Part shown: one piece after another, positions 52,263 through 63,688 of the stretch
Layout: every line of letters begins with the position of its first letter
Numbering within the stretch: the first letter of the stretch is position 1
DNA from: Microbacterium terrisoli
GTDB lineage: Bacteria > Actinomycetota > Actinomycetes > Actinomycetales > Microbacteriaceae
Direction: 5' to 3'
NCBI RefSeq assembly: GCF_030866805.1
Contig: NZ_CP133019.1
Coordinates: forward strand, 806,001-870,000
Length of the DNA: 64,000 bases
Position numbers and translations under genes: made by a program
Notes under the pieces: generated by a model
The model's database searches: none
The model's input: only the letters and a program-made list of their open reading frames with translations
Told to the model about the DNA's origin: nothing

Positions 52263-54077
52263 ATGTCTGCTTCGTCATCCCCGCGTCTGTCCACTCTGCG
52301 CGCTCTCGCGCGCCTGTACCCCTGGGTCAAACCCGTCCTTCCGCGACTGATCGGCGGCATGTTCGCCGCGCTCGCGGCAGCGGTGATGACCCTGCTCATC
52401 CCGATCGTGCTGCAGGCCGCCGTGGACGGCCCGATCGCCGACGGGCACATTCCGATGATCGTCTGGGCATGCGTGGGCGTGCTCGTGCTCGGCGTGCTCG
52501 AAGCGGTGTTCGTCTACCTGCGCCGCGCATTCGTGCTGGCCCCCGCGACTCGCGTCGAATACCGCATCCGCCAGGACTTCTACCAGCGCCTGCAGCGCCT
52601 GCCGGTCGCCTTCCACGACCGCTGGCAGTCGGGCCAGCTGCTCTCGCGCATGATGCAGGACATCAACCTCGTGCGCCGCTGGCTCGTGTTCGGCCTGGTG
52701 CTGCTGGTGGTGAACGTGCTGACGATCGTCATCGGCACCGTGCTGCTGTTCCGCTGGCACTGGGCGCTGGGCACGGCGTTCATCGTCATCTCGATTCCGC
52801 TGTGGTTCTTCGGCTACCGCTTCGAGCAGCACTACGGGTCGCTGACCCGACAGAGCCAGGACCGCGCGGGCGATCTGGCCACCGCCGTCGAAGAGAGCGT
52901 GCACGGCATCCGGGTGCTCAAGGCCTTCGGTCGCGGCAAGCACGCGCTGCAGAAGTTCGCCCGCCAGGCCGACGGCCTGCGCGGCATCGAGATGCGCAAA
53001 GCGCGCGAAGTGGGCCTGCTGTGGTTCTGGCTCGACGCGGTGCCGATGTTCGCGTTCGCGGTGTGTCTGCTGCTGGGCATCTGGCTGGCGACGCAGGGTC
53101 AGCTCACCGTCGGCGAGCTGTTCGGGTTCTTCGCCATGGCAACAGCCCTGCGCTGGCCGCTGGAGTCCCTCGGGTTCTTGTTCTCGTTCCTGATGGACGC
53201 GCGCACGGCCACCGACCGCATCTTCGAGGTGTTCAACGAGGCGAACACGATCACCTCGCCGGCAGACCCCTCCACCATCATCGCGCCGCACGGGGAGCTC
53301 GCCTTCCGGGGCGTGCATTTCCGGTATCAGGATGCCGCGGCCCACGAGCGCGATCTGCTCGACGGTGTCGACCTCGTGCTGCGGCCGGGCGAGACGATGG
53401 CTCTGGTCGGTCTGACCGGTTCGGGCAAGACGACCCTGACGACGTTGCCGGCGCGGCTGTACGACGTGACCGGTGGAGCGGTCGAGCTCGACGGCGTCGA
53501 CGTGCGGGAGCTCACCCTCAGCGAGCTGCGGCGCCACATCGCGATGGCGTTCGAAGACGCCACGCTGTTCTCGGCGTCCGTGCGCGAGAACGTGCTGCTG
53601 GGCCGCGACGACCTCGACCCGCACAGCCCCGAAGCGCAGGCAGTGCTCGACGAGGCGCTCGAGACGGCGCAGGCGCACTTCGCCTATGAGCTGCCCGACG
53701 GCGTGGACACGACCGTCGGTGAAGAGGGGCTGAGCCTGTCGGGCGGCCAGCGCCAGCGCCTCGCGCTGGCACGCGCGGTCGCGGCCGCCCCCACCGTCAT
53801 GGTGCTCGATGACCCGCTGTCGGCGCTGGATGTGGACACCGAGGCGCTCGTCGAAGGCGCGCTGCGTCGCGTGCTGGCCTCGACGACCGCGCTCATCGTG
53901 GCCCATCGCTCGTCGACCGTGGCCCTGGCCGACCGCGTCGCGCTGCTGCAGGACGGGCGCGTCACGGCGGTCGGCACCCACGCCGAACTGCTGCGCACGA
54001 GTGACCATTACCGATTCGTGATCTCGAGTCTGGAGACCGAGGATCAACGCGTGCGAGAGGTGGAGGTGAACCTGTGA
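52263..54077 (+). CDS. ABC exporter half-transporter with degenerate catalytic site
   Basis: 604 residues: six membrane helices (about 25-320) fused to an ATPase domain. Walker A is GLTGSGKT (383-390) and the signature is [14 protein letters not shown] (492 on). Walker B reads [12 protein letters not shown], with Asp517 where the catalytic Glu normally stands, and the Q-loop reads [10 protein letters not shown] without Gln. This is the degenerate-site partner of heterodimeric exporters such as BmrC/LmrC. The neighbour overlaps by GTGA and supplies the consensus residues. Probable role: multidrug or lipid-linked substrate export. Confidence 0.92.
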   Translation: MSASSSPRLSTLRALARLYPWVKPVLPRLIGGMFAALAAAVMTLLIPIVLQAAVDGPIADGHIPMIVWACVGVLVLGVLEAVFVYLRRAFVLAPATRVEYRIRQDFYQRLQRLPVAFHDRWQSGQLLSRMMQDINLVRRWLVFGLVLLVVNVLTIVIGTVLLFRWHWALGTAFIVISIPLWFFGYRFEQHYGSLTRQSQDRAGDLATAVEESVHGIRVLKAFGRGKHALQKFARQADGLRGIEMRKAREVGLLWFWLDAVPMFAFAVCLLLGIWLATQGQLTVGELFGFFAMATALRWPLESLGFLFSFLMDARTATDRIFEVFNEANTITSPADPSTIIAPHGELAFRGVHFRYQDAAAHERDLLDGVDLVLRPGETMALVGLTGSGKTTLTTLPARLYDVTGGAVELDGVDVRELTLSELRRHIAMAFEDATLFSASVRENVLLGRDDLDPHSPEAQAVLDEALETAQAHFAYELPDGVDTTVGEEGLSLSGGQRQRLALARAVAAAPTVMVLDDPLSALDVDTEALVEGALRRVLASTTALIVAHRSSTVALADRVALLQDGRVTAVGTHAELLRTSDHYRFVISSLETEDQRVREVEVNL

Positions 54078-55885
54078 GCACCGTCACGGGAACACAGGGC
54101 GAAGACCGCAACGACTACACGAAGGCCGAGAGCCGCGCCATCCGGCAGCGCTCGCTGCGCCTGCTCGGGTCGCTGATCTCCCCGATGCGGGGACTGGTCG
54201 TGCTGTCGGCCGTCGTGATCGTGGTCTCGACCGCCTTTCAGGTGGTCGGACCGACTCTCATCGCATACGGCATCAACACCGCGCTGCCGCGGGCGCTGGA
54301 GGCCGCGGACTGGATGCCGGCGTTGGGCATCACCATCGCCTACATCGTGGTCGGGGGGCTGGGCGCCCTGCTGATGGGCTGGTTCGTGGTCGTGTCGGCA
54401 CGGCTGACCCAGACGATCCTGCTCGATCTGCGCACCCGGATCTTCCGGCACACGCAGCGCCTGAGCCTGGAGTTCCATGAGAAGTACACGTCGGGGCGGA
54501 TCATCTCGCGCCAGACCAGCGACCTCGAATCGATCCGCGAACTGCTCGACGGCGGCCTGAACCAGCTCGTGTCGGGTGTGCTGTTCGGCGTGTTCACGCT
54601 CATCTCGCTGTTCCTGCTGGACTGGCGCAGCGGCGCCGTGCTGGTGTGCATGGGCATTCCGCTGGCCGTCCTGATGCGCTGGTTCTACCGGCAGTCGCAG
54701 AAGGGGTTCCGCGAGTCGCGGGTCGTGTCGGCCAAGCTCATCGTGCAGTTCGTCGAGACGATGACCGGCATCCGCGCCGTCAAGGCCTTCCGCAAAGAGA
54801 AACGCAACGACCACGAGTTCGGCGGGATCTCGGAGGAGTACCGACGCGTCAACCTGCGCCTGGTGAACCTGTTCGGCATCTTCGACCCGGGCCTGATCCT
54901 GCTGGCGAACATCACGATGGCCATCGTGCTGCTGTGGGGCGCGTTCCGCGTCGTCGACGGCACGCTGCTGATCGGCTCACTGCTGGCGGCGGTCATGTAC
55001 ATTCGCAACTTCTTCAGCCCGCTGGAGGAGGTCGCGATGTTCCTGAACTCATACCAGTCGGCCACAGCGGCGCTGGAGAAGGTCTCGGGCGTCATGGAGG
55101 AGGAGCCGAGCGTCCCCGACCCGACGACCCCCGTCGACCTGTGGAACGCGAAGGGACACCTGCGCTTCGAAGACGTGGAGTTCGGCTACGGTGCGGGCAA
55201 GACGATCCTTCCGGACTTCTCGCTGGACATCCCCGCCGGGCAGACGGTCGCGCTGGTGGGCACCACCGGAGCGGGCAAGTCGACGCTGGCCAAGCTCGTG
55301 TCGCGGTTCTACGACCCGACGCGCGGTGCGGTCACGCTCGACGGCATCGATCTGCGCGAGCTGCACCCGAAGGATCTGCGACGCGCGATCGTCATGGTCA
55401 CCCAGGAGGCGTATCTGTTCAGCGGCACGGTCGCCGACAACATCGCGCTGGGCAAGCCCGACGCGTCGCTGGATGAGATCCAGGCGGCGGCTCGCGCAGT
55501 GGGGGCGGATGCCTTCATCCAGGCGCTGCCGGACGGCTACGACACCGACGTGAACAAGCGCGGAGGCCGTGTCTCGGCCGGTCAGCGTCAGCTGATCTCG
55601 TTCGCGCGCGCCTTCCTCGCCGACCCAGCGGTGCTGATCCTGGACGAGGCGACCGCCTCGCTGGACATGCCCAGCGAACGCCAGGTGCAGGAGGCCCTGC
55701 AGACGCTGCTGGCAGACCGCACGGCGATCATCATCGCCCACCGCCTGTCGACGGTGGCCATCGCCGACCGGGTGCTGGTCATGGAGCACGGACGGATCAT
55801 CGAAGACGACGCACCCGACACTCTCATCGCCGGTTCGGGCAAGTTCGCCCAGCTGCATGCGGCGTGGCGGGAATCGCTGGTCTGA
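54074..55885 (+). CDS. ABC exporter half-transporter, catalytic partner
   Basis: 603 residues, membrane domain then ATPase domain. Walker A is GTTGAGKS (396-403), the Q-loop [13 protein letters not shown] is intact, and Walker [13 protein letters not shown] has catalytic Glu525. Its signature is [14 protein letters not shown], changed from LSGGQ. Paired with the upstream subunit, each composite site combines one consensus and one altered half, with this subunit's Walker A/B serving the hydrolytic site. Translationally coupled to the upstream gene; terminated by a GC-rich hairpin. Confidence 0.93.
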   Translation: MSTVTGTQGEDRNDYTKAESRAIRQRSLRLLGSLISPMRGLVVLSAVVIVVSTAFQVVGPTLIAYGINTALPRALEAADWMPALGITIAYIVVGGLGALLMGWFVVVSARLTQTILLDLRTRIFRHTQRLSLEFHEKYTSGRIISRQTSDLESIRELLDGGLNQLVSGVLFGVFTLISLFLLDWRSGAVLVCMGIPLAVLMRWFYRQSQKGFRESRVVSAKLIVQFVETMTGIRAVKAFRKEKRNDHEFGGISEEYRRVNLRLVNLFGIFDPGLILLANITMAIVLLWGAFRVVDGTLLIGSLLAAVMYIRNFFSPLEEVAMFLNSYQSATAALEKVSGVMEEEPSVPDPTTPVDLWNAKGHLRFEDVEFGYGAGKTILPDFSLDIPAGQTVALVGTTGAGKSTLAKLVSRFYDPTRGAVTLDGIDLRELHPKDLRRAIVMVTQEAYLFSGTVADNIALGKPDASLDEIQAAARAVGADAFIQALPDGYDTDVNKRGGRVSAGQRQLISFARAFLADPAVLILDEATASLDMPSERQVQEALQTLLADRTAIIIAHRLSTVAIADRVLVMEHGRIIEDDAPDTLIAGSGKFAQLHAAWRESLV

Positions 55886-55907
55886 CCGGGCCCGGTGCCG
55901 GGCCCGG
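55886..55907 (+). terminator. GC-rich hairpin after the ABC exporter operon
   Basis: CCGGGCCCGG occurs at 55886-55895 and 55898-55907; each copy is self-complementary, so they pair to a 10-bp stem immediately after the stop. Confidence 0.6.
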
Positions 55908-55962
55908 AGCCGCTTGCCGCACGCGGCGGTGCCGGGCCCAGCGGGGTCGCGGAAACGTGGGT

Positions 55963-55968
55963 TAGGTT
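55963..55968 (+). promoter_or_regulatory. -10 box TAGGTT of the coiled-coil membrane protein gene
   Basis: Six nt before GTG 55975. Confidence 0.5.
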
Positions 55969-55974
55969 GATGGT

Positions 55975-56757
55975 GTGGATCCGGTCTTGGCGGCAGCGAC
56001 CGAACTGTGGTGGATCATCCCGGTCGCCGCAGGTGCGGGTGCGGCCGGCGTCGCCGCACTGCACAGGTGGCAGCGGGTGAACGGAAAGCGGCTCGGCTAC
56101 GACGCGGCCAAGCTCGAGTTGCACGACGCGCAGCGCGATGCCCGAAGCGCGGCCGTGGCGGCGCGGCTGGCACGGGCCGAGACCAGCCGCGTCGTGGCCG
56201 ATCGTGCCGCCTCTCGCGCTGACGCCGCCGCCGTGGCATCCGCACGACGCGCCCTGCGCGAGGCGCAGCTGGCATCGAAAGCAGCCCTGGCACAGGTGAA
56301 GGCGGCGCGGGTGCGCGTGTCGGCCGAGCGCGCGGGCATGGGGGCCGGGGGCCTGCCGCTGGATCGTCTGCACGCCCGTCATGACGCGGTGCTCACGCGG
56401 TGGATGCGCTACGAGACCGACCCGGCGGCCGCTCTGGCATTCCCGAAGATGAGCGATGCCCGCGACCCGCACACGGCGGTGTTCCTGGCCGCACTCGAAC
56501 AGGCGCGGGATCGGCGCCCGTCGCGCGAGAGCGCGCGGGTCACCGCATCCGACTTCTCCGCCTACCGTCGTGCCGTCGACGAGCTCGAGCGCGCGTTCGA
56601 CGCCGCCGAGCGCTCCGCCCGCGGTGAGAACGTGCAGCCGGATCTGCCCGGGGCGCTGCGCGACGCCGCCCGCACGGTCATGGAGCGATCGACCGAGGCG
56701 CTGAACCGCACCGCGGACGCCCTGGGCCAATGGAATGCTCGGCGGCGCGACCGCTGA
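55975..56757 (+). CDS. Membrane-anchored coiled-coil protein, unknown function
   Basis: 260 residues. One N-terminal membrane segment (WWIIPVAAGAGAAGVAALHR, residues 12-31) precedes about 100 residues of Ala/Arg/Glu-rich heptad-like sequence (DAQRDARSAAVAARLARAET, SARRALREAQLASKAALAQV), then LDRLHARHDAVLTRWMRYET with FPKMSDARDPHTAVFLAALE and a second helical stretch. FPKMSDARDP and RWMRYETDPAAAL look conserved and recall proteins found near division or secretion genes, but I cannot name the family. Confidence 0.7.
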   Translation: MDPVLAAATELWWIIPVAAGAGAAGVAALHRWQRVNGKRLGYDAAKLELHDAQRDARSAAVAARLARAETSRVVADRAASRADAAAVASARRALREAQLASKAALAQVKAARVRVSAERAGMGAGGLPLDRLHARHDAVLTRWMRYETDPAAALAFPKMSDARDPHTAVFLAALEQARDRRPSRESARVTASDFSAYRRAVDELERAFDAAERSARGENVQPDLPGALRDAARTVMERSTEALNRTADALGQWNARRRDR

Positions 56758-56818
56758 ACCGCGCGGCCGGCTCGGTGCGGCCGGCCCGGTGCGGGCCGCC
56801 GGTGGGTCCGTCCTCGCT

Positions 56819-56894
56819 CGAGGCGAGGAAATCTGACGGAACGAGGGCTCAAACCGCGGTATTCATCCTCGTTTCGTGAGATCCCCTCGCTTCG
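56819..56894. repeat. Long imperfect dyad (28-bp arms)
   Basis: Arms at 56819-56846 (starting CGAGGCGAGGAAATCT) and 56867-56894 (ending CCCTCGCTTCG) pair at 23 of 28 positions with a 20-nt loop. CCCTCGC/GCGAGGG gives an alternative 7-bp hairpin at the right edge. It lies between convergent genes and may act as a terminator. Confidence 0.65.
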
Positions 56895-56987
56895 CGCGAG
56901 GGAGACCACGCAGGAAGGCGACGAGGCCTCGGTGGGGGAGGGAAATCCGGGGCCCCGCCGCCGGCTCGTCGCCGGTCGTGCGGGTGG

Positions 56988-57440
56988 TCAGACGGCGATC
57001 TCGGCAATGACCTCGCCGTACTCGGTCTCACCGACCGGCGTGAAACCAACGCGCTCGAAGAACTTCTGGGGACCGCCGCTGCCGGCTTCGTAGATGACGT
57101 TCACGTGATCCATGCCGCGCGAGCGCGCCTCGGCGATCAACCCGTCCACGGCGAAGCGGCCCACGCCACGACCCTGCTCATCCGCATCGACGTTGATGCG
57201 CCACAGCACCGACCGGAAATGCTCCTGGGGGAAGTCGTTGTCGAAGTTCGCGCTGATGAAGCCGACGACCTCGTCGCCGTCGACCACGACGCGCTGCCAC
57301 GAGGTCTGCGGGTTGACGACGGTGGCTGCGACGCCATAGCTGATGGGCGAGAGGAACTCTTCCTGCCCGGGCTTCAGCGAAAAGTTGTTCACGGCCACAA
57401 TGGTCGTCGCGGACAGTTCCACCAGTCGCAGCTCACGCAT
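56988..57440 (-). CDS. GNAT family N-acetyltransferase
   Basis: 150 residues from ATG 57440, with TACTCT (57447-57452) 6 nt upstream. The acetyl-CoA-binding motif A is WRINVDADEQGRGVGRFAVD (QGRGVG), followed by LIAEARSRGMDHVNVIYEAG and FFERVGFTPVGETEYGEV (motif B). The arrangement resembles spermidine/amino-group acetyltransferases of the SpeG/BltD type. Acceptor unknown. Confidence 0.87.
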   Translation of the reverse strand: MRELRLVELSATTIVAVNNFSLKPGQEEFLSPISYGVAATVVNPQTSWQRVVVDGDEVVGFISANFDNDFPQEHFRSVLWRINVDADEQGRGVGRFAVDGLIAEARSRGMDHVNVIYEAGSGGPQKFFERVGFTPVGETEYGEVIAEIAV

Positions 57441-57446
57441 GAGGCC

Positions 57447-57452
57447 AGAGTA
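57447..57452 (-). promoter_or_regulatory. -10 box TACTCT of the GNAT gene
   Basis: Six nt before ATG 57440 on the minus strand. Confidence 0.5.
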
Positions 57453-57505
57453 TCCGCAAACGCCGACGTCGCGCACGCCGCACAGCGGCGGTGGTGATGC
57501 ACGGC

Positions 57506-57553
57506 CACCTGAGATATCTCGATATCAAGATATCTCAGGTGTCACGGTAAGCT
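57506..57553 (+). promoter_or_regulatory. icd promoter with 36-bp palindromic operator
   Basis: CACCTGAGATATCT (57506-57519) and AGATATCTCAGGTG (57528-57541) are exact inverted repeats around CGATATCA; 17 of 18 base pairs of the whole palindrome match. The -10 box TAAGCT is at 57548-57553, so the right arm covers the -35 region and a bound protein should repress. The transcript would start near 57560, leaving about 35 nt before GTG 57595. Confidence 0.75.
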
Positions 57554-57594
57554 GGGGCGACCCCTAATTCTCCCGTGAAACGAAGAGGCGCGCG

Positions 57595-59814
<2,220 letters not shown>

Positions 59815-59830
59815 CGCCGTGACGAGGCGG

Positions 59831-59855
59831 GGGTGGATGCCGACAGCATCCACCC
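59831..59855 (+). terminator. Hairpin after icd
   Basis: GGGTGGATGC (59831-59840) and GCATCCACCC (59846-59855), 10-bp perfect stem with a 5-nt loop, followed by TCCTCCTCT. Convergent with the LLM gene, so it may serve both. Confidence 0.75.
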
Positions 59856-59875
59856 TCCTCCTCTGCCGGTAGCGG

Positions 59876-60751
59876 CTACCGCGACGCCGGGGCGATCTGG
59901 TCGAGCACCGATTCATCGCCGGCATAGATGCCGTCGGCGCGCGGCCAGTGCGCGATCACGTCGGTGAACCCGAGGTCCTCGGCGCGGGCGACGGCGTCTT
60001 CGAACCGCACCGCGCTGGCCAGCGAGTATGCCGCGCCGCTGTCCAGTGACAGATAGCGGTCCAGCGGACGGGTGCGGGATGCCGCGGCCTCGGCATCGTC
60101 GACGCGCCGGGCGAGTGCGCCCACGCCACTCCACCACTCCCGCTCGTCGTCGGTCGCGGGGCCGGTGGTCACCCACCCCTGGCCGGTCTGGACGGCGCGG
60201 GCGATGCCGCGCGGCCCGTTCGCGGCGATCACGAACGGCATCCGCGGGCTCTGTGCCGGCCGGCCCACCATGCGTGCCCGCGCGGCCGTGTACCACTGTC
60301 CGTCGAAGTCGATGCCGTCCGTGCCCGGCTGTTCGAAGCGCAGCAACAGGTCCAGCACGTCGACGAACTCCATGAACCGGGCGTGCCGATCACCGGCGGT
60401 CAGCGGCGCAGTACCCAGCACATCGGCGTCGAAGCCGGTCGTTCCTGCACCGAGACCGAGGGTGAACCGCCCGCCGGACATCTCGTCGATGGTCGCGAGG
60501 TCTTTGGCGAACGGCACCGGGTGGCGGAAGTTCGGCGACGCCACGAACGTGCCCAGCCTGATCCGCTCGGTCACCAGCGCCGCGCCGGCGAGGGTCGGCA
60601 CGGTCGCCCCCCAGCTCTGACCGGCCAGCGACCGCCACGACAGATGGTCGTAAGTGAACGCATGGTCGAAGCCGTAGTCCTCGGCCCGCCGCCACAGCTC
60701 GCGCTGCTCGTGCCACGGACGCTGGGGGAGGATGACGATGCCGATGCGCAT
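59876..60751 (-). CDS. LLM class flavin-dependent oxidoreductase
   Basis: 291 residues from ATG 60751. The luciferase-like barrel is indicated by MRIGIVILPQRPWHEQRELW, AEDYGFDHAFTYDHLSWRSL, IRLGTFVASPNFRHPVPFAK, LATIDEMSGGRFTLGLGAGT and ADVLG. PFVIAANGPRGIARAVQTGQ GW follows, and the end is DLGFTDVIAHWPRADGIYAG. Members use FMN or F420; the latter is plausible given other F420-family genes nearby. Substrate unknown. Confidence 0.88.
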   Translation of the reverse strand: MRIGIVILPQRPWHEQRELWRRAEDYGFDHAFTYDHLSWRSLAGQSWGATVPTLAGAALVTERIRLGTFVASPNFRHPVPFAKDLATIDEMSGGRFTLGLGAGTTGFDADVLGTAPLTAGDRHARFMEFVDVLDLLLRFEQPGTDGIDFDGQWYTAARARMVGRPAQSPRMPFVIAANGPRGIARAVQTGQGWVTTGPATDDEREWWSGVGALARRVDDAEAAASRTRPLDRYLSLDSGAAYSLASAVRFEDAVARAEDLGFTDVIAHWPRADGIYAGDESVLDQIAPASR

Positions 60752-60813
60752 GCCGACATCCTCTCGCATCGCGGGGCGCGTCGACTCACGGCCGGACGGT
60801 CACGGCTGGACGG

Positions 60814-62247
60814 TCACGGCTGGACGGTGACCTCCATGCCCTCGGGCGACCACTCGTAGATCTGGCGGGCGATGTCGATCGGCATGTTCACGCAGCCGTG
60901 ACTCATCACGTGGCCGAAGTTGTGGTGCCAGTAGGTGCCGTGGAACCCGATGTCCGGCGCGAAGTACGTGACCCAGGGCACATCCTTCGTGCAGTACTCG
61001 GCGCCGGGGTAGCAGCCCATGTCCTGGATGCGCACGTGTGCGAACACCCGGAAGTGTCCGGTCGGGGTGGCGTGGTGGGCATCTCCGGTCGAGACGAGGT
61101 ATTTGCGCCAGAGGCTTCCGTTCTCGTAGAAGTACGCGGTCTGCTCGCTCAGATCGACAACGGCATGACGCGCGATCTTCGTGGTGCTGGCCGCGGTGAC
61201 CGACACCGGCAGCGCGTAGACGCCGTCGCCCTTGGCCAGCTGGCCCGCGAACGAGGCTGCCACGCCGGAGGTGTCGCCGAGGCTGCGTCCGTCCAGGGTC
61301 GCGACCTGCGCGCGCAGAACCTTTCCCTGGGTGTCGGTGATGGCGGTGCCGTTCTGCGCAGCGCGATCGATCTTCTTGGGCAGGGTGTCAACGATCTTCT
61401 GGATCGCGGCGGTGTCTGCGCTGATCTGGAACGCGCTGCCCTTGGGGGTGACGGTGAGCCAGGATGCCGCGACGGCCGGGCTGATGGCGACGGTGCGCTC
61501 CTTGCCGACGTAGAAGCCCACCTTCTCGAGCATGGTGTTCAGGCTCGTCGCGGTCTTCTGCGCTGTGGCCGTGGCGATCGCCGGTGCGGTCGGCACCGTC
61601 GTCGCCGGCAGCGACACCGTCGCCTCGCCGTCGACGAACGCCTTCTGCACGGCCTCGGTCACTGCGCTCAGATCCACGCCGCTGCCTTCTGCCGAGGGCG
61701 CGACGACATACGACTTCTTGTTCGCATCGAACGTGATGGTCGCGTTCTTCGCGTCGCGATAGGACGAGGGCGCGACCTTGCGCAGTGCGGCATCGGCCTT
61801 GGCGGCGTCCAGCGCGACCGGCGCATGGCGCGTGCCCGAGAACCAGGAGCCGACGTTCCACATCGGGTGGTCGCTGTAGGCGGCATCGGCAAGGGCCTTG
61901 GCGTCGACCTTCGCACCGAGGGATGCCGCCGACACTGTGGTATCGACGCCGTCGCCGGTCAGGGTCAGCTGGGTCTGGTCCAGCTGACGCTGGATCGCCG
62001 CCGCGGCGGCTCCCGTGGTCATGCCCCCCACCTGCACGCCGGCGATGGCGGTGCCCGGTGCGATCAGGATCACCGAGGCGGCGACCACTCCCACCAGTGC
62101 GATCGCCAGCGGCGTGCCGATCCAGAGCCCCCAACGCCGATGGCGCTGGGGTGCGGGCGACGGCGCCCAGGCGAACGCCGTCGCGCCCAGACCCTCGGCT
62201 GCGCCGTCACCTGAATTCTTGGGTGCGTCATCCTGCACGCACATCAC
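60814..62247 (-). CDS. L,D-transpeptidase with N-terminal repeat domains
   Basis: 477 residues (GTG 62247; an ATG is the next codon). A cytoplasmic tail, one membrane helix at about 45-65 (TPLAIALVGVVAASVILIAP) and an external part. PG-binding_4-type domains are seen in AGVQVGGMTTGAAAAAIQRQ and TATSLNTMLEKVGFYVGKER. The C-terminal YkuD catalytic domain has HFRVFAHVRIQDMG, GFHGTYWHHNFGHVMSHGCV and NMP with nucleophile Cys452. It makes 3-3 cross-links in peptidoglycan or attaches proteins to it. Confidence 0.92.
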   Translation of the reverse strand: MMCVQDDAPKNSGDGAAEGLGATAFAWAPSPAPQRHRRWGLWIGTPLAIALVGVVAASVILIAPGTAIAGVQVGGMTTGAAAAAIQRQLDQTQLTLTGDGVDTTVSAASLGAKVDAKALADAAYSDHPMWNVGSWFSGTRHAPVALDAAKADAALRKVAPSSYRDAKNATITFDANKKSYVVAPSAEGSGVDLSAVTEAVQKAFVDGEATVSLPATTVPTAPAIATATAQKTATSLNTMLEKVGFYVGKERTVAISPAVAASWLTVTPKGSAFQISADTAAIQKIVDTLPKKIDRAAQNGTAITDTQGKVLRAQVATLDGRSLGDTSGVAASFAGQLAKGDGVYALPVSVTAASTTKIARHAVVDLSEQTAYFYENGSLWRKYLVSTGDAHHATPTGHFRVFAHVRIQDMGCYPGAEYCTKDVPWVTYFAPDIGFHGTYWHHNFGHVMSHGCVNMPIDIARQIYEWSPEGMEVTVQP

Positions 62248-62354
62248 CCCCGATTGTGCTTCCCCTGGGCTCTATGGTATTCGAGTTGCCGGGGCGGCCG
62301 CACCGGCCGGCGCCTCGGCGGACCCGCGTGTTTCCGCGGATTCCGCATAACATT

Positions 62355-62420
62355 TTTGTAAACTCGCTACTCAAATTCGGATCGAAGCTTGCGCGGGCAG
62401 TGTTCGTAAGGTGTACTAAC
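62355..62420 (+). promoter_or_regulatory. Candidate ROK operators upstream of the ROK gene
   Basis: GTTCGTA (62402-62408) and TACTAAC (62414-62420) form a dyad with one mismatch, 4 nt before the ATG. A similar TTTGTA...TACTCAAA arrangement occurs at 62355-62375. Their position favours autoregulation. The AT-rich 62340-62424 stretch stands out from the surrounding GC-rich sequence. Confidence 0.5.
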
Positions 62421-62424
62421 AAAC

Positions 62425-63615
62425 ATGTCTGCATCGGGAGCGCGGCGCGGCCCTTCCACTGAATCGGCCGCCGCAGAGAAGTCAGCGGTGATGACGCCTG
62501 TGCGACACCGGCGTCACGCAGCCAAGGTACTGCCCGAGCACGCGCGCGCACACAACCGCTCGCTCGTGCTGCAGACCCTGTTCCACCGCGGAGCGATGAG
62601 CCGTGCCGACCTCTCACGTGCGACGGGTCTGACACGGGTCACGATCTCGGATCTGATCTCTGAGCTCATCGCCGATGGCTTCGTCGCCGAAAAGGGCGTG
62701 CGCGAGGTGTCGCGGCCGGGCAAGCCCGCGATTCTCGTCGACCTCGACCACGCGGGCCATCGCATCGTGAGCCTCGATCTTTCCGGAACGTCGTCGTTCA
62801 CCGGCGGCATCCTCACCCTCGACGGCCAGATCGTGGTGCGCCGCGAGATCCCGCATCCCGGCGCCGACGGCGATGTGATCGGTGCGATCATCGCGTTCGC
62901 TGCCGAACTGGTCGCCGACTCGCACGCGCCCGTCCTGGGCGTGGGCGTGGGCACACCCGGCATCGTCGACGACGCGGGGGTCGTGCTGACCGCGCCGAAC
63001 CTCGGTTTGACCGGGTTCGACCTCGAAGGCGCGCTGCGCGACGAGCTGAAGCTGCCGGTCGTGGTCGCCAACGACGCGAACGCCGCCGTTCTTGCGGAGT
63101 ACACGTTCGGCGACGCCGGCGACGACGTCATCCTCGTCAAGGTCGGTCGCGGTGTCGGCTCGGGCCTGCTCTCCGATGGCCGCCCGATGATCGGCAGTCG
63201 TTTCGCCGCCGGTGAGATCGGCCACGTCACCGTCGCCACCGACGGCGGTCCGCTGTGCTCATGCGGCAAGATCGGATGCCTGGAGGCATGGATCTCGGCC
63301 CCGTCACTGCACGCGCGGCTGGCCGAGGCTCACGACGATGACGCGCGCGCAGGCGTCCTGCGAGACGCGGGGGAGCGCCTGGGCATCGCCCTGGCCCCCG
63401 TGGTCGGCGCGCTCGACCTGTCGGAGGTCGTCCTGTCCGGCCCGGAAGATCTCCTCGACGGCCCGCTGGCAGCGGCAACCGCCGAGACCCTTCGTACCCG
63501 CACCCTCGCCAAAGTCCACGAGGGAATCCGGGTGCGCATGACCGAGCAGGGTCCGGACATCGTCCTGCGCGGTGCGGCGGTCATGGTCCTGTCAGGACAA
63601 CTCGGGGTGTCATAG
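62425..63615 (+). CDS. ROK family transcriptional regulator
   Basis: 396 residues. An N-terminal winged helix (HNRSLVLQTLFHRGAMSRAD, LSRATGLTRVTISDLISELI) is followed by the ROK sugar-kinase-like domain: VGVGTPGIVDDAGVVLTAPN, VVANDANAAVLAEYTFGDAG, and the zinc motif CSCGKIGCLE (Cys278, 280, 285). It probably represses the sugar ABC transporter genes starting 74 bp downstream and senses a sugar or its phosphate. Confidence 0.93.
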   Translation: MSASGARRGPSTESAAAEKSAVMTPVRHRRHAAKVLPEHARAHNRSLVLQTLFHRGAMSRADLSRATGLTRVTISDLISELIADGFVAEKGVREVSRPGKPAILVDLDHAGHRIVSLDLSGTSSFTGGILTLDGQIVVRREIPHPGADGDVIGAIIAFAAELVADSHAPVLGVGVGTPGIVDDAGVVLTAPNLGLTGFDLEGALRDELKLPVVVANDANAAVLAEYTFGDAGDDVILVKVGRGVGSGLLSDGRPMIGSRFAAGEIGHVTVATDGGPLCSCGKIGCLEAWISAPSLHARLAEAHDDDARAGVLRDAGERLGIALAPVVGALDLSEVVLSGPEDLLDGPLAAATAETLRTRTLAKVHEGIRVRMTEQGPDIVLRGAAVMVLSGQLGVS

Positions 63616-63688
63616 GCGCCTCACACAATCCCCCCCCGGATAGGCCACCCGGTCTGTCCACACCACGAAGGCAACAAGGAGAGACAGA

